DNA of 64,000 nt from Sarcina sp034439435. GTDB lineage: Bacteria; Bacillota; Clostridia; Clostridiales; Clostridiaceae. Of this stretch, positions 26,916 to 36,334 are shown in pieces (within the stretch, counting starts at the first letter, position 1; each line of letters opens with the position of its first letter). The DNA lies in contig NZ_JAPCKJ010000001.1 in NCBI RefSeq assembly GCF_034439435.1, forward strand, positions 992,001-1,056,000. Reading direction: 5' to 3'. The notes beneath the pieces are model-generated. The model saw nothing but the letters and a program-made list of their open reading frames with translations. It was not told the DNA's origin and ran no database searches. Made by a program: the position numbers and the translations under genes.

Positions 26916-27944
26916 TTAATAAATCACAAACTTTGGAACATATATCTTATTAAACTCATTTGTACAGTAATCATCGGTCATTCCAGCTACGTAATCGGCT
27001 ACCCCTCTATGTATTCCTTCTGATTCACATATATCCTTATATAATTTCGGCATTTCATTCCAATTCTTATAATAATGTTCTATGACCTTACTCAATACAA
27101 ACTCAGCTTTTTTCCTCTCATCTTCTAAATATTTTCCTAAATATATATTATCAAACAAAAATTTTCTAAGCTGAATAAAGGCATATCCTATTTCTTCACT
27201 TAAAGATACCTTGAGTTCTCCTTGTTCCATATTTTTAATTGTATTAAAAACACAATCTTTAACTAAAGTTTCTATTCTTTTACTCCCACTATTACCTAAT
27301 TTATTAATTATTTCCTTAGGTAGATCTTCTTCTTTTAAAATTCCCGCTCTAATTGAATCGTCTATATCATGATTTACATAAGCTATCTTATCTGCAAACC
27401 TAACAACTTGTCCTTCAAACGTTCCTGCGACTTTACTAATATTTGAAAAGCCACTATGATTTAATATTCCATCTAAAACTTCTTTTGTTAGATTAAGTCC
27501 TAAGCCATCCTTCTCTATCTTCTTAACAACTCTTACACTTTGCTCATTATGCTTAAAACCACCTGGTAGAAAATCGTTTATAACATCTTCCCCAATATGA
27601 GCGAAAGCTGCATGACCTAAATCATGACCTAAAGCAATAGCCTCTATTAAATATTCATTTAATGAAAGAGCTACGCCTATGGTTCTTGCTACTTGAGAAA
27701 CCTCTAAAGTATGCACAAGTCTAGTTCTATAATGATCACCATAAGTTCTTATAAAAACTTGAGTTTTTCTCTTTAATCTTCTAAATGATTTACTATGGAT
27801 TATTCTATCTCTGTCAACCATAAAGCAAGTTCTTATATCATCTGGCTCTTCAAATCTTTCTCTTCCTATTGATTCTTCTGAAAACTTTGCGACTTTATTT
27901 AACTTTATTCTTTCGAAAACTTCAATATTCTCTCTTATTTTCAT
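26916..27944 (-). CDS. dgt: Deoxyguanosinetriphosphate triphosphohydrolase-like protein
   Basis: A 342-residue HD-domain dNTPase of the Dgt type, releasing triphosphate from deoxynucleoside triphosphates. Metal ligands are in RTRLVHTLEVSQVART (His near 79) and ALGHDLGHAAFAHIGED (His-Asp near 110), with DIDDSIRAG further on. Length is typical of the Firmicutes group 2 enzymes. AGGTGATG precedes the ATG. It is separated from dnaG by 168 bases and seems to be transcribed alone or with it. Confidence 0.93.
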   Translation of the reverse strand: MKIRENIEVFERIKLNKVAKFSEESIGRERFEEPDDIRTCFMVDRDRIIHSKSFRRLKRKTQVFIRTYGDHYRTRLVHTLEVSQVARTIGVALSLNEYLIEAIALGHDLGHAAFAHIGEDVINDFLPGGFKHNEQSVRVVKKIEKDGLGLNLTKEVLDGILNHSGFSNISKVAGTFEGQVVRFADKIAYVNHDIDDSIRAGILKEEDLPKEIINKLGNSGSKRIETLVKDCVFNTIKNMEQGELKVSLSEEIGYAFIQLRKFLFDNIYLGKYLEDERKKAEFVLSKVIEHYYKNWNEMPKLYKDICESEGIHRGVADYVAGMTDDYCTNEFNKIYVPKFVIY

Positions 27945-28192
27945 AGCATCACCTATTATATATATTCTATTCCCCTATTTAAAATCCTTTTATATTATAT
28001 AAATTTTATATAATAGCCATTAATTTTATAATCTATATTTTAAAATCTAAAATATTATGCTTTTTTAACCATTTAATTTACCAACTTAACTATTATTTTA
28101 TTTAAATAACTAAACTATTTCACATTTTAAAGTATAATCTAAACTTAATGATAATATGCTTATATTAAGGAATTTTTATTAGGAGGTCAATC

Positions 28193-29272
28193 ATGGGAAA
28201 GCATTCTAACCGTTTTAATGAAGCCGATGAAGTTTTAAGTGCTGTAAAAACCATAGTTTTACCTATGTATAACTTAGAAAATTATTCAATAGAAAATATA
28301 AAATTTAAAAATACAGATAAAAATAGAGCTGTTTATAAACTTATTGATAATATCTATAATCCTACTAACATTTTCTGTTTAAAGAAGGTTTATTATGATG
28401 AGGGTACTTTATTATTCATATATTCAGTTATGGAATGGTTTGCTAGAAACGAAATTAAACTTCCAAAAATTCTTCCTTCAAAAGTTAATGGTAGATTCGT
28501 TAAAGCAAACAACATGCTTTTCATGCTTTCTCCATGGGTTGAAGGAGAAAAATGTAGTTTTGATAATTTAGAACATATTCTACTATCTATAGAAAATCTA
28601 GCTAAAATGCATAGCTGCTCAAGAAATTTTAAACCAATTAAAGGTAGTTCAATTAAAACTGGGTTTGATAGTATCTACATATCTACCTTAAAGCATTTTA
28701 ACAAAATTCTTTCATCATTTAATATGGCTACAAAAATTGAAAATAAGGATAAATTTTCATCAATATTCTTAGATATCTTTGATGATAACCTCTATTTAGC
28801 CAAAGAAGCACTATTAGTTTCTAGCTCTATAGATGATAAAAAACTTAGCAAATCTCTTTGTCATGGTGATTATGTAAATAAAAACTTAATAATTAATAAT
28901 TCTGAAGTTTGGGTAATAGATTTTGATAAGTCTTCTCTTAATTACTCTATGTACGACTTATGTTATTTTATGAGACGCTTATTAAAAAGAACATCTACTA
29001 ATTGGGACATAGAATTAACTAAAAAAATACTTAAGACATACAATTTAATTACACCATTTACTGAGGACGATCTTAAATATATCTTCTCATACCTATCATT
29101 TCCTCAAAAATATTGGCGCTTATCTAAAGATTATTATAATAACATGAAAAAATGTAGTAAATCAATGTTTATAGAATCTCTTAATGAAGTAGCTAATAAT
29201 ACATCAGCCCAAGTTAGGTTTGTTGAAGAATTGAGAATATTATTTTTAACCGAATTTAAAGTTAAATTATAA
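28193..29272 (+). CDS. CotS-family spore coat / aminoglycoside phosphotransferase-fold protein
   Basis: A 359-residue kinase-fold protein of the CotS/CotI/YutH group (COG2334-like). The catalytic segment LCHGDYVNKNLII (about 222-234) and metal segment WVIDFDKSSLNY (about 240-251) are intact, so it may be an active kinase. Members are found in the spore coat of Bacillus and clostridia. GGAGGTCAATC precedes the ATG. It is a lone plus-strand gene, with no clear sigma-A promoter seen, which would fit expression by a sporulation sigma factor (inference). Confidence 0.82.
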   Translation: MGKHSNRFNEADEVLSAVKTIVLPMYNLENYSIENIKFKNTDKNRAVYKLIDNIYNPTNIFCLKKVYYDEGTLLFIYSVMEWFARNEIKLPKILPSKVNGRFVKANNMLFMLSPWVEGEKCSFDNLEHILLSIENLAKMHSCSRNFKPIKGSSIKTGFDSIYISTLKHFNKILSSFNMATKIENKDKFSSIFLDIFDDNLYLAKEALLVSSSIDDKKLSKSLCHGDYVNKNLIINNSEVWVIDFDKSSLNYSMYDLCYFMRRLLKRTSTNWDIELTKKILKTYNLITPFTEDDLKYIFSYLSFPQKYWRLSKDYYNNMKKCSKSMFIESLNEVANNTSAQVRFVEELRILFLTEFKVKL

Positions 29273-29277
29273 ATAAA

Positions 29278-29300
29278 GGAGTATTCATAATGAATACTCC
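29278..29300. terminator. Bidirectional terminator between the CotS-like gene and ppdK
   Basis: Ten-pair hairpin GGAGTATTCA / TGAATACTCC with a 3-base loop between the converging genes. T-rich tracts follow on both strands but neither is a solid U-run. Confidence 0.7.
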
Positions 29301-29319
29301 TCTTATATTATTTTATTTA

Positions 29320-31950
29320 TTATCTCTTATTTTTAACTTGTGCTTGTGCAGCTGCAAGTCTTGCTAATGGAACTCTGTATGGTGAACAACTTACATAATT
29401 TAATCCTAAGTTGTGGCAGAATTCAACAGATGAAGGATCTCCACCATGTTCTCCACATATACCTAATTTAATATCAGGTCTTGTTATCTTACCTTTTTCA
29501 CAAGCAATCTTCATAAGCTCTCCAACACCAGTTTGGTCCAGTTTAGCAAATGGATCTTGCTCATATATTCCTTTTTCATAGTAATCTTTTAAGAACTTAG
29601 CGGCATCATCTCTTGAGAATCCAAATGACATTTGAGTTAAGTCATTTGTACCAAATGAGAAGAACTCAGCTTCCTCTGCTATTCTATCAGCAGTTAAAGC
29701 AGCTCTTGGAATCTCAATCATTGTTCCAACCTTATAATCTAATTGAACACCTTTTTCTTCCATTACTGTCTTAGCAGTTTCAACAACTACATTCTTAACA
29801 TATTTTAATTCTTTTATATCACCTATTAGAGGAATCATTATTTCAGGAACTATATTATATCCTTTATTCTTTTTAACCTCTATAGCAGCCTCTATAACGG
29901 CTCTTGTTTGCATCTCAGCTATCTCTGGATAAGATACTGCTAAACGACATCCTCTATGTCCCATCATTGGGTTAAATTCATGTAATTCAGCAACTACAGC
30001 CTTAATTTCCTCTACACTAACACCAATTTCCTTAGCTAATGTATTTATATCAGCTTCCTCAGTTGGTAAGAATTCATGTAGAGGTGGATCTAAGAATCTG
30101 ATTGTAGCTGGTCTTTCTTCTAAAGCTTCATACATTCCTATAAAGTCTTCTCTTTGCATTGGTAGAAGTTTTTCTAATGCAACTCTTCTACTATCTTCAT
30201 TCTTAGCTAATATCATTTCTCTAACAGCTAAGATTCTATCTTCAGCAAAGAACATATGCTCAGTTCTACATAATCCTATACCTTCTGCACCAAACTCAAC
30301 AGCTTGTTTAGTATCTCTTGGTGTATCAGCATTAGTTCTAACCTTTAATTTTCTTATTTCATCAGCCCATCCCATGAATGTAGCAAAATGCCCTGTAATT
30401 TCAGGAGATACTGTCTTAACTTGCTCTGCATAGATATTTCCTGTTGAACCATCTATTGAAATGTAATCTTCTGAAGTTAATACCTTACCGTCAACTTCTA
30501 AAGTTCTAGATTCTTCATTAACTTTTAATTCTCCACATCCAGCTACACAGCAAGTACCCATTCCTCTTGCAACAACAGCTGCATGAGAAGTCATTCCTCC
30601 TCTAACAGTTAAGATACCTTCTGCAGCTATCATACCTTCGATATCTTCTGGTGAAGTTTCTAATCTTACTAATACTACTTTTTCACCATTTGCTTTTCTT
30701 TCCTTAGCCTCTTCAGCTGTGAAAGCTATTTTACCACATGCAGCTCCTGGTGATGCTGGTAAGCCCTTTGCAACCACTGTAGCCTCTTTTAAGCCATCAG
30801 CAGCAAAAGCAGGGTGAAGTAATGTATCTAATTGTTTAGGCTCAACTTTTAATATAGCCTCTTCCTTAGTTAACATTCCTTCCTCAACCAAATCAACAGC
30901 TATTTTTAAAGCTGATTGAGCAGTTCTCTTACCATTTCTAGTTTGAAGGAAATATAATTTTCCATCTTCTATTGTGAACTCCATATCTTGCATATCTCTA
31001 TAATGCTGTTCTAATGTATTAACTATATCTGTAAATTGCTTATATATTTCAGGATTTTGTTCTTCTAAATGACTTATTGGTTGAGGGGTTCTTATACCTG
31101 CAACAACATCTTCACCTTGAGCATTCATTAAATACTCACCATATAACTCATTATCCCCATTAGCTGGGTTTCTTGAGAATGCAACTCCAGTTCCTGAAGT
31201 TTCTCCCTTATTACCAAATACCATCTCTTGAACGTTAACTGCTGTACCCCATTCCCCTGGAATATCGTTTAATCTTCTATAAACAATAGCTCTTGGGTTA
31301 TTCCATGATCTAAATACAGCTGTAACAGCCTCTATAAGTTGCTCTTTTGGATTACTTGGGAAATCTTCTCCTTTTTCCTTCTTATAAAGCACCTTAAATT
31401 TTCCTACTAAATCTTTTAAGTCTTCTGCTGTTAAATCAGTGTCTATTTTATATCCTTTTTCTTCTTTAACTTCATCTAATAAATCTTCAAAAAGCCTTTT
31501 TTCAACACCCATTACAACATCAGCAAACATTTGAATAAATCTTCTATATGAATCATAAGCAAATCTTGGATTATTTGTTAAAGTAGCCATAGCTTCTACT
31601 GACTCATCATTTAATCCAAGGTTTAGAATTGTATCCATCATACCTGGCATTGAAACTCTTGCACCTGATCTAACTGATACTAATAAAGGATTTTCAAGAG
31701 AACCAAATTTTTTACCAGTTATCTCTTCTAACTCAGCCATTTTATTTTCAATTTCCTCAATAATGCCTTGAGATATTTTTTTACCATCTTCATAATACTT
31801 ATTACATGCTTCAGTTGTTACTGTAAATCCTTGTGGAACTGGTATTCCTAAAATAGTCATCTCAGATAAGTTAGCACCTTTTCCACCTAATAAATTTTTC
31901 ATACTTGCGTTACCTTCTTTAAAAAGATAAACATACTGCTTTTTCTCCAT
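29320..31950 (-). CDS. ppdK: Pyruvate, phosphate dikinase
   Basis: An 876-residue enzyme that interconverts pyruvate, ATP and phosphate with phosphoenolpyruvate, AMP and pyrophosphate. Order: N-terminal ATP-grasp (GGKGANLSEM near 23; SVRSGARVSMPGMMDTILN near 93), swivelling phosphohistidine domain (GGMTSHAAVVARGMG near 455, active His), and C-terminal PEP/pyruvate barrel (ICGEHGGDPSSVEF near 830). Full length. GGAGGAG precedes the ATG. Its upstream neighbour is a CcpN-like CBS regulator, so the pair forms a gluconeogenic/glycolytic control unit. Confidence 0.97.
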   Translation of the reverse strand: MEKKQYVYLFKEGNASMKNLLGGKGANLSEMTILGIPVPQGFTVTTEACNKYYEDGKKISQGIIEEIENKMAELEEITGKKFGSLENPLLVSVRSGARVSMPGMMDTILNLGLNDESVEAMATLTNNPRFAYDSYRRFIQMFADVVMGVEKRLFEDLLDEVKEEKGYKIDTDLTAEDLKDLVGKFKVLYKKEKGEDFPSNPKEQLIEAVTAVFRSWNNPRAIVYRRLNDIPGEWGTAVNVQEMVFGNKGETSGTGVAFSRNPANGDNELYGEYLMNAQGEDVVAGIRTPQPISHLEEQNPEIYKQFTDIVNTLEQHYRDMQDMEFTIEDGKLYFLQTRNGKRTAQSALKIAVDLVEEGMLTKEEAILKVEPKQLDTLLHPAFAADGLKEATVVAKGLPASPGAACGKIAFTAEEAKERKANGEKVVLVRLETSPEDIEGMIAAEGILTVRGGMTSHAAVVARGMGTCCVAGCGELKVNEESRTLEVDGKVLTSEDYISIDGSTGNIYAEQVKTVSPEITGHFATFMGWADEIRKLKVRTNADTPRDTKQAVEFGAEGIGLCRTEHMFFAEDRILAVREMILAKNEDSRRVALEKLLPMQREDFIGMYEALEERPATIRFLDPPLHEFLPTEEADINTLAKEIGVSVEEIKAVVAELHEFNPMMGHRGCRLAVSYPEIAEMQTRAVIEAAIEVKKNKGYNIVPEIMIPLIGDIKELKYVKNVVVETAKTVMEEKGVQLDYKVGTMIEIPRAALTADRIAEEAEFFSFGTNDLTQMSFGFSRDDAAKFLKDYYEKGIYEQDPFAKLDQTGVGELMKIACEKGKITRPDIKLGICGEHGGDPSSVEFCHNLGLNYVSCSPYRVPLARLAAAQAQVKNKR

Positions 31951-32051
31951 CTCAATACTCCTCCGTTCAATACTATAGTTGAATTTTTATATACTAACAG
32001 AGAATACTCTCTGGTAGTTACCCATTTGATCTTTCTTTTTAACCATATTTT

Positions 32052-32684
32052 TTAATTCTCTCCAAGCTTAACAAATAACTTAGTTATGTTAGTCTTAGAC
32101 ACTTTTCCTATGATCTCTAATCTCTCTTTTCCTTCATTTTCTTCAATTCTCTTTACAACTGGTACGGAGTCTATCTCATGTTCTATTATTTTTTTTGCTA
32201 CATCAAAAGCGCAGTCTTCTTCTACAGCACATACTATGTTAGGCATTCTTGTCATGATAACACCAACAGGAACCTTATATATATCTGTTCCTCCTATAGC
32301 GACCTTTAAAAAGTCTTTTCTGGAAACAGCTCCTGTTAGAACTCCTCCATTTTCTACAAACATAGTTCCTACATCATTCAAAAATAGATGTACTATAGCA
32401 TCATGAAGCATAGTTTCTTCACATACTGTAATCGGTTTAGACATAATGTCTTTAACCTTTATATTTTTTATCTTTTCATAGATGAAACTGTTTGAGGGTT
32501 TGTCTGAATATATATATCCAACCTTTGGTCTCGCATCTAATACGCCAATCATTGTAAGTATTGCAAGATCTGGTCTTAAGGCTGCTCTTGTAACCCCTAA
32601 CTTGCCTGCTAAAGCTTCTGAAGTTATGGGTTGACCCTCTTTTACAAGTCTAACTATTTCTTCCTGCCTTGGTGTTAATTTCAA
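32052..32684 (-). CDS. CcpN-like transcriptional regulator (HTH plus two CBS domains)
   Basis: A 210-residue regulator: winged helix (LTPRQEEIVRLVKEGQPITS, about 2-60) followed by two CBS domains (KVKDIMSKPITVCEETMLHD; VGVIMTRMPNIVCAVEEDCA). In Bacillus, CcpN represses gluconeogenic genes and its CBS pair senses ATP/ADP. The start is TTG at 32684, 8 bases after AAGGAAGGAG; in-frame ATG upstream lies before that site. It is 101 bases upstream of ppdK in the same direction, so control of ppdK is a good inference. Confidence 0.88.
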   Translation of the reverse strand: MKLTPRQEEIVRLVKEGQPITSEALAGKLGVTRAALRPDLAILTMIGVLDARPKVGYIYSDKPSNSFIYEKIKNIKVKDIMSKPITVCEETMLHDAIVHLFLNDVGTMFVENGGVLTGAVSRKDFLKVAIGGTDIYKVPVGVIMTRMPNIVCAVEEDCAFDVAKKIIEHEIDSVPVVKRIEENEGKERLEIIGKVSKTNITKLFVKLGEN

Positions 32685-32884
32685 TTTGAATGCTCCTTCC
32701 TTTAAACAAACTAGGAACAAAAAGGAATTTATTAAAGTGATTTTTTATATATTAATTGTAACACAACATAAATCTTTTTAGTATAGCAAATTTTCTGAAA
32801 AATCATTCAAATCTGATAATTATCACTTAAATTCCTTTGGTTTTTTCCTTTTTATTCCATTTTCCTTTAATTTACATCTACTTG

Positions 32885-33514
32885 CTAGTCAACATCATCA
32901 AATTTTACTGTATATGTAAAATTTGTTTCATTTTCTAGCTTATTATGATGCTTATGAAATTTGTTTATTTTACTTTCATTTGTTTTTCCATTTTCTCTTT
33001 TTTCTTTCATATCACTTGCTACACTAAAAGCCTTATCCTTTAGTCCAAATGCTTTTCCTTTAATATCACTAGCCGCATTTTTAACTATTTTATTCACAAC
33101 CTCAACACTACCATCAGCTTTAGTTATTTCTATAGTTATTTTTGTAGCTATGGCTGCAACAACACTTACAGCTAATATGCTTGGGAATATCACAGCAATT
33201 GCTCCTGCTGCTATACCTGCATTAACTGGTATATCAGTTAAAACTTTATCATCCTTAAGTATTCTTACTCTTGATACATTTCCTTTATCAATTAAATCTT
33301 TTAAGAATTTCTTTATTTCTTCAAAGCTCTCAGCTTTTTCTTCCATTACCTTTTCTTCTTGTACTTTGCTCTCTTCTTCTCTTTTTTTCTCGATATATAT
33401 TAAAGCATTTACCACATCACCATCACAAGCCTCTAACGCTTCTTTAGCTTCTGCATAAGTAGCATATGTTCTTTCTATTACTTGGTCTACTTTTTCTAAT
33501 GTTATTTGACTCAT
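32885..33514 (-). CDS. UBA-like / DUF4342 domain protein
   Basis: A 209-residue protein. The N-terminal 45 residues look like a UBA-type three-helix domain (VIERTYATYAEAKEALEACDGDVVNALIYI). A charged coiled-coil linker and the DUF4342 domain (about 70-160) follow, containing one glycine-rich hydrophobic segment (NAGIAAGAIAVIFPSILAVS) that could insert in the membrane. The C-terminal tail is basic then acidic. No function is established. It sits directly upstream of nothing else and ends 5 bases... precisely, its stop is near the recO-era side boundary, with recO transcribed into it. Confidence 0.75.
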   Translation of the reverse strand: MSQITLEKVDQVIERTYATYAEAKEALEACDGDVVNALIYIEKKREEESKVQEEKVMEEKAESFEEIKKFLKDLIDKGNVSRVRILKDDKVLTDIPVNAGIAAGAIAVIFPSILAVSVVAAIATKITIEITKADGSVEVVNKIVKNAASDIKGKAFGLKDKAFSVASDMKEKRENGKTNESKINKFHKHHNKLENETNFTYTVKFDDVD

Positions 33515-33519
33515 CTAAA

Positions 33520-34260
33520 TCACTCCTTTATAAACTTTAACATTTCTAAACTTTTAGGTTTTCTTGAATAAACAGAAGATATTATGAAGCTAGTTACTTT
33601 GAAAAGCTCATCTCTTACCTCTTCTGTCAATGTTAATCTATACACCTTATCCAAAGAAGTATTATTTAAGAACCTAAGAGCATTATATGTAGCTTTATTT
33701 ATATAAAGTCCATGTTCCTTTGGACATTTATCACATACTCCTCCAAAGTATCTTAAACTAATATAGTTTGAAACATTTAATTTACTTTTACAAAATACGC
33801 AGTTATCAAATCTTAATCCATACCCTGTGTATTTTAATAATTTAAGTTCAAAAGCCCTTATTAAAAGTTCATAACTTATTGCCTCTGTATTTAATAAATA
33901 AAGACATGTTATGAACTCCCTATATAAGTTGAAATTTTCCTCTTCATCCTGTAGTGATATATCAATAAGCTCACATAAGTAAGATGCGTAAGTAAGCTTT
34001 TCTAGGTCAGTTAAAGATGTCTGAAAAGAAGTCCTTATCTTCCCTTCAGACAATCTGTATAAACCTTTTCCCTTGAATAATAAATAATCGCCATAGCATA
34101 AAGGGTGCGTTAATGAAAAAAGTCTACTTTTACTCTTTTTTGCACCCTTAGCTATAGCTGTTACCTTACCCATTTTCTCGGTAAAAATCCAAAGCAATTT
34201 ATCGTTCTCTTTATAATCTTGAGCCTTAATGATAACTCCACCACTCTCTATAAGTGCCAG
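33520..34260 (-). CDS. recO: DNA repair protein RecO
   Basis: A 246-residue recombination mediator that helps load RecA with RecF and RecR. N-terminal OB fold, helical bundle, and a zinc site of four cysteines (CVFCKSK and CDKC, about residues 146-173). The N-terminal strand typical of RecO (ALIESGGVIIKAQDY, then KLL) is encoded upstream of the first TTG, and the only initiator in reach is CTG at 34260, 7 bases after AGGAGGG. That places it 12 bases after era. Starting at the TTG (34197) would delete the first strand of the OB fold and has no ribosome site. Confidence 0.9.
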   Translation of the reverse strand: MALIESGGVIIKAQDYKENDKLLWIFTEKMGKVTAIAKGAKKSKSRLFSLTHPLCYGDYLLFKGKGLYRLSEGKIRTSFQTSLTDLEKLTYASYLCELIDISLQDEEENFNLYREFITCLYLLNTEAISYELLIRAFELKLLKYTGYGLRFDNCVFCKSKLNVSNYISLRYFGGVCDKCPKEHGLYINKATYNALRFLNNTSLDKVYRLTLTEEVRDELFKVTSFIISSVYSRKPKSLEMLKFIKE

Positions 34261-34272
34261 AAGCTATCCCTC

Positions 34273-35163
34273 CTATTTAAGTTTTTTATATCCTAATTCC
34301 TTTAGTAGTGAAGTATTATCTCTCCACTCTTTTCTAACTTTTACCCATATTTTTATATTAACTTTTTCTCTTAAAAATCTTTCTAATTCAAATCTAGCTG
34401 TTGAACCAATCTTCTTAAGTGTTTGACCATTCTTTCCAATTATAATTCCTTTATGTGATGCTTTCTCACATATTAAATCTACCTCTATGTTATACTTTCC
34501 ACTAGTATCTTGTTTCATTTGTATAACATCTACAGCAATACCATGTGGAACTTCTTGACTTAAGTTTTTAAGAGCTTTTTCTCTAACTATCTCAGCCACA
34601 ACAAATCTCTCTTGAACATCTGTTATCATATCATCTGGATAATATTTAGGACCCTCTGGTAAGTATTTAACCATAAGCTCTAGAAGCTTATCTGTATTCT
34701 TACCTTTCATGGCTGATATAGGAATCATTTCTGCAAAGTCATACTCCTTTGAGAATAACTCTAAAGTTTTAGCAACCTTTTCTGGAGAACTCTCATCCAC
34801 CTTATTTAATACGAATATAACAGGGGCTTTTTGGTTTTTAAGTTGCTCTATTATGAACTTATCACCTCTACCAACCTCGTCACATGGATTACTTAAAAAT
34901 AATACTAAATCTACATCTTTTATAGAATCTGTAGCACTATTTACCATATACTCACCTAATTTATGTTTAGGCTTATGTATTCCTGGAGTATCAACGAAAA
35001 CCATTTGATAGTCATCTCCAGTTAGTATTGTTTGGATATTATTTCTTGTTGTTTGTGGTTTATTAGAAACAATTGAAAGTTTTTCTCCCATTAATAAGTT
35101 TGTTAATGTTGACTTACCTACGTTTGGTCTACCAACAATTGTTATAAATCCTGATTTAAACAT
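34273..35163 (-). CDS. era: GTPase Era
   Basis: A 296-residue GTPase for 16S rRNA maturation and 30S assembly. G1 GRPNVGKST (residues 11-19), G3 DTPGIH, G4 NKVD and G5 SAMKG lie in the GTPase domain. The KH domain (about 200-290) has the RNA-binding IIGKNGQTLKKIG. AGGAGG precedes the ATG. Era, cdd, dgkA and ybeY in a row is the conserved Firmicutes order. Confidence 0.97.
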   Translation of the reverse strand: MFKSGFITIVGRPNVGKSTLTNLLMGEKLSIVSNKPQTTRNNIQTILTGDDYQMVFVDTPGIHKPKHKLGEYMVNSATDSIKDVDLVLFLSNPCDEVGRGDKFIIEQLKNQKAPVIFVLNKVDESSPEKVAKTLELFSKEYDFAEMIPISAMKGKNTDKLLELMVKYLPEGPKYYPDDMITDVQERFVVAEIVREKALKNLSQEVPHGIAVDVIQMKQDTSGKYNIEVDLICEKASHKGIIIGKNGQTLKKIGSTARFELERFLREKVNIKIWVKVRKEWRDNTSLLKELGYKKLK

Positions 35164-35171
35164 ACTTCCTC

Positions 35172-35570
35172 CTATTTTTCTAGATCTTCTTTAGTGAATG
35201 ATCCAGGTAAAATTTTATCTAATGTTGTCTCTATATAATCATCTTCACTTTTAATTATGAATATCTTTATATCTTTATTTTCTGCAAATTCTACTATTAC
35301 CTGTCTACATATACCACATGGATATGTATATGAATTTAAATCTCCTACTACAGCAACAGCCTTTATAACCTTTGCTCCTTCAGAAACTCCTTTGAATATT
35401 GCAGTCCTCTCAGCACAGTTTGTTGCTCCAAATGATGCATTTTCAATATTACATCCTGTATATATCTTACCATTCTCAAATAAAACAGCAGCACCCACCT
35501 TAAAATTTGAATATGGGCAATATGCTTGCTCTCTTGCCTCTAAAGCTTTTTTTATAAGTTCATTTTTCAT
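35172..35570 (-). CDS. cdd: Cytidine deaminase
   Basis: A 132-residue homotetrameric-type zinc enzyme that deaminates cytidine and deoxycytidine in pyrimidine salvage. Zinc and active-site motifs NCAERTAIF (Cys and the catalytic Glu) and PCGICRQV are complete. The ATG at 35570 is nine bases after GGAGG; an in-frame ATG nine bases earlier directly abuts that site and cannot be used. Confidence 0.95.
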   Translation of the reverse strand: MKNELIKKALEAREQAYCPYSNFKVGAAVLFENGKIYTGCNIENASFGATNCAERTAIFKGVSEGAKVIKAVAVVGDLNSYTYPCGICRQVIVEFAENKDIKIFIIKSEDDYIETTLDKILPGSFTKEDLEK

Positions 35571-35609
35571 ATAATTCATCCTCCATTCTAATTTTAGACA
35601 CTAAATTTA

Positions 35610-36308
35610 TCAACTAAATATTTTAAATATTAAAATTGTTATAAGCGTTCCTAATAAGGCCCCTGCAATAACTTCCCATACACTATGAACCTCTGAATCG
35701 ACCCTACTCTGGGCTGTTATTAGAGCCATTAAATAACTAAGTATTATTATAATATGAGAGTTACTTATGAGTGATATAGCCGTAGCTATTGAAAAGGCTA
35801 TTGCACTATGTCCTGATGGCATACCACCTTTTAAAGGTGTTCCTTCTCCAAAATAAGCTTTTGCAGCAATTGTAACTATACATACTATTGTTAAGACTAT
35901 GAATACGATATACGGCTCTGTTGCCTTGACCCTATCCATAATTCTAAAAGTTATATTGCTAAGCTCATCCCAAAATATAATATACCCTACTAAGACAGCA
36001 TTTATAGCAGTTATAAGTACTGCTCCAGCCGCTGTATTCTTAGCAATTTTAGCTAAAGGATGATAATAGTTTGTGCTTAAATCTATAGCACTTTCTATAG
36101 CGGTATTAATAAGTTCTGCCGCTATTACCATGGTTATTGTTATAGCTAATATTATAAACTCTATTTTGCTTATATCATAAACAAAACAAGCTGATAATAT
36201 AATTAAAGCAACTATAAAATGTATTCTCATATTTCTTTGAGTTCTTAAGGCATATATTATACCATCTATTGCATAATTAAAGCTATCAATAAGTTTTCTT
36301 ACCTTCAT
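35610..36308 (-). CDS. Diacylglycerol/undecaprenol kinase fused to a PAP2-type phosphatase
   Basis: A 232-residue membrane protein made of two domains. Residues 1-115 are a DgkA/undecaprenol kinase (IDGIIYALRTQRNMRIH; AAELINTAIESAID) with three spans. Residues 130-232 are a PAP2 phosphatase (GGMPSGHSAIAF and SRVDSEVHSVWEV motifs); the first PAP2 motif (Lys...Arg-Pro) is not evident. Both act on lipid phosphates, in opposite directions, which suggests a part in recycling undecaprenol or diacylglycerol. AGGAG precedes the ATG. It is between cdd and ybeY. Confidence 0.88.
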   Translation of the reverse strand: MKVRKLIDSFNYAIDGIIYALRTQRNMRIHFIVALIILSACFVYDISKIEFIILAITITMVIAAELINTAIESAIDLSTNYYHPLAKIAKNTAAGAVLITAINAVLVGYIIFWDELSNITFRIMDRVKATEPYIVFIVLTIVCIVTIAAKAYFGEGTPLKGGMPSGHSAIAFSIATAISLISNSHIIIILSYLMALITAQSRVDSEVHSVWEVIAGALLGTLITILIFKIFS

Positions 36309-36334
36309 AATATTCTCCTAAACAAATTCATACC

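Noticed and set aside
33520..34197. recO starting at the TTG
   Set aside because: No Shine-Dalgarno site, and the conserved N-terminal strand is encoded upstream in the same frame.
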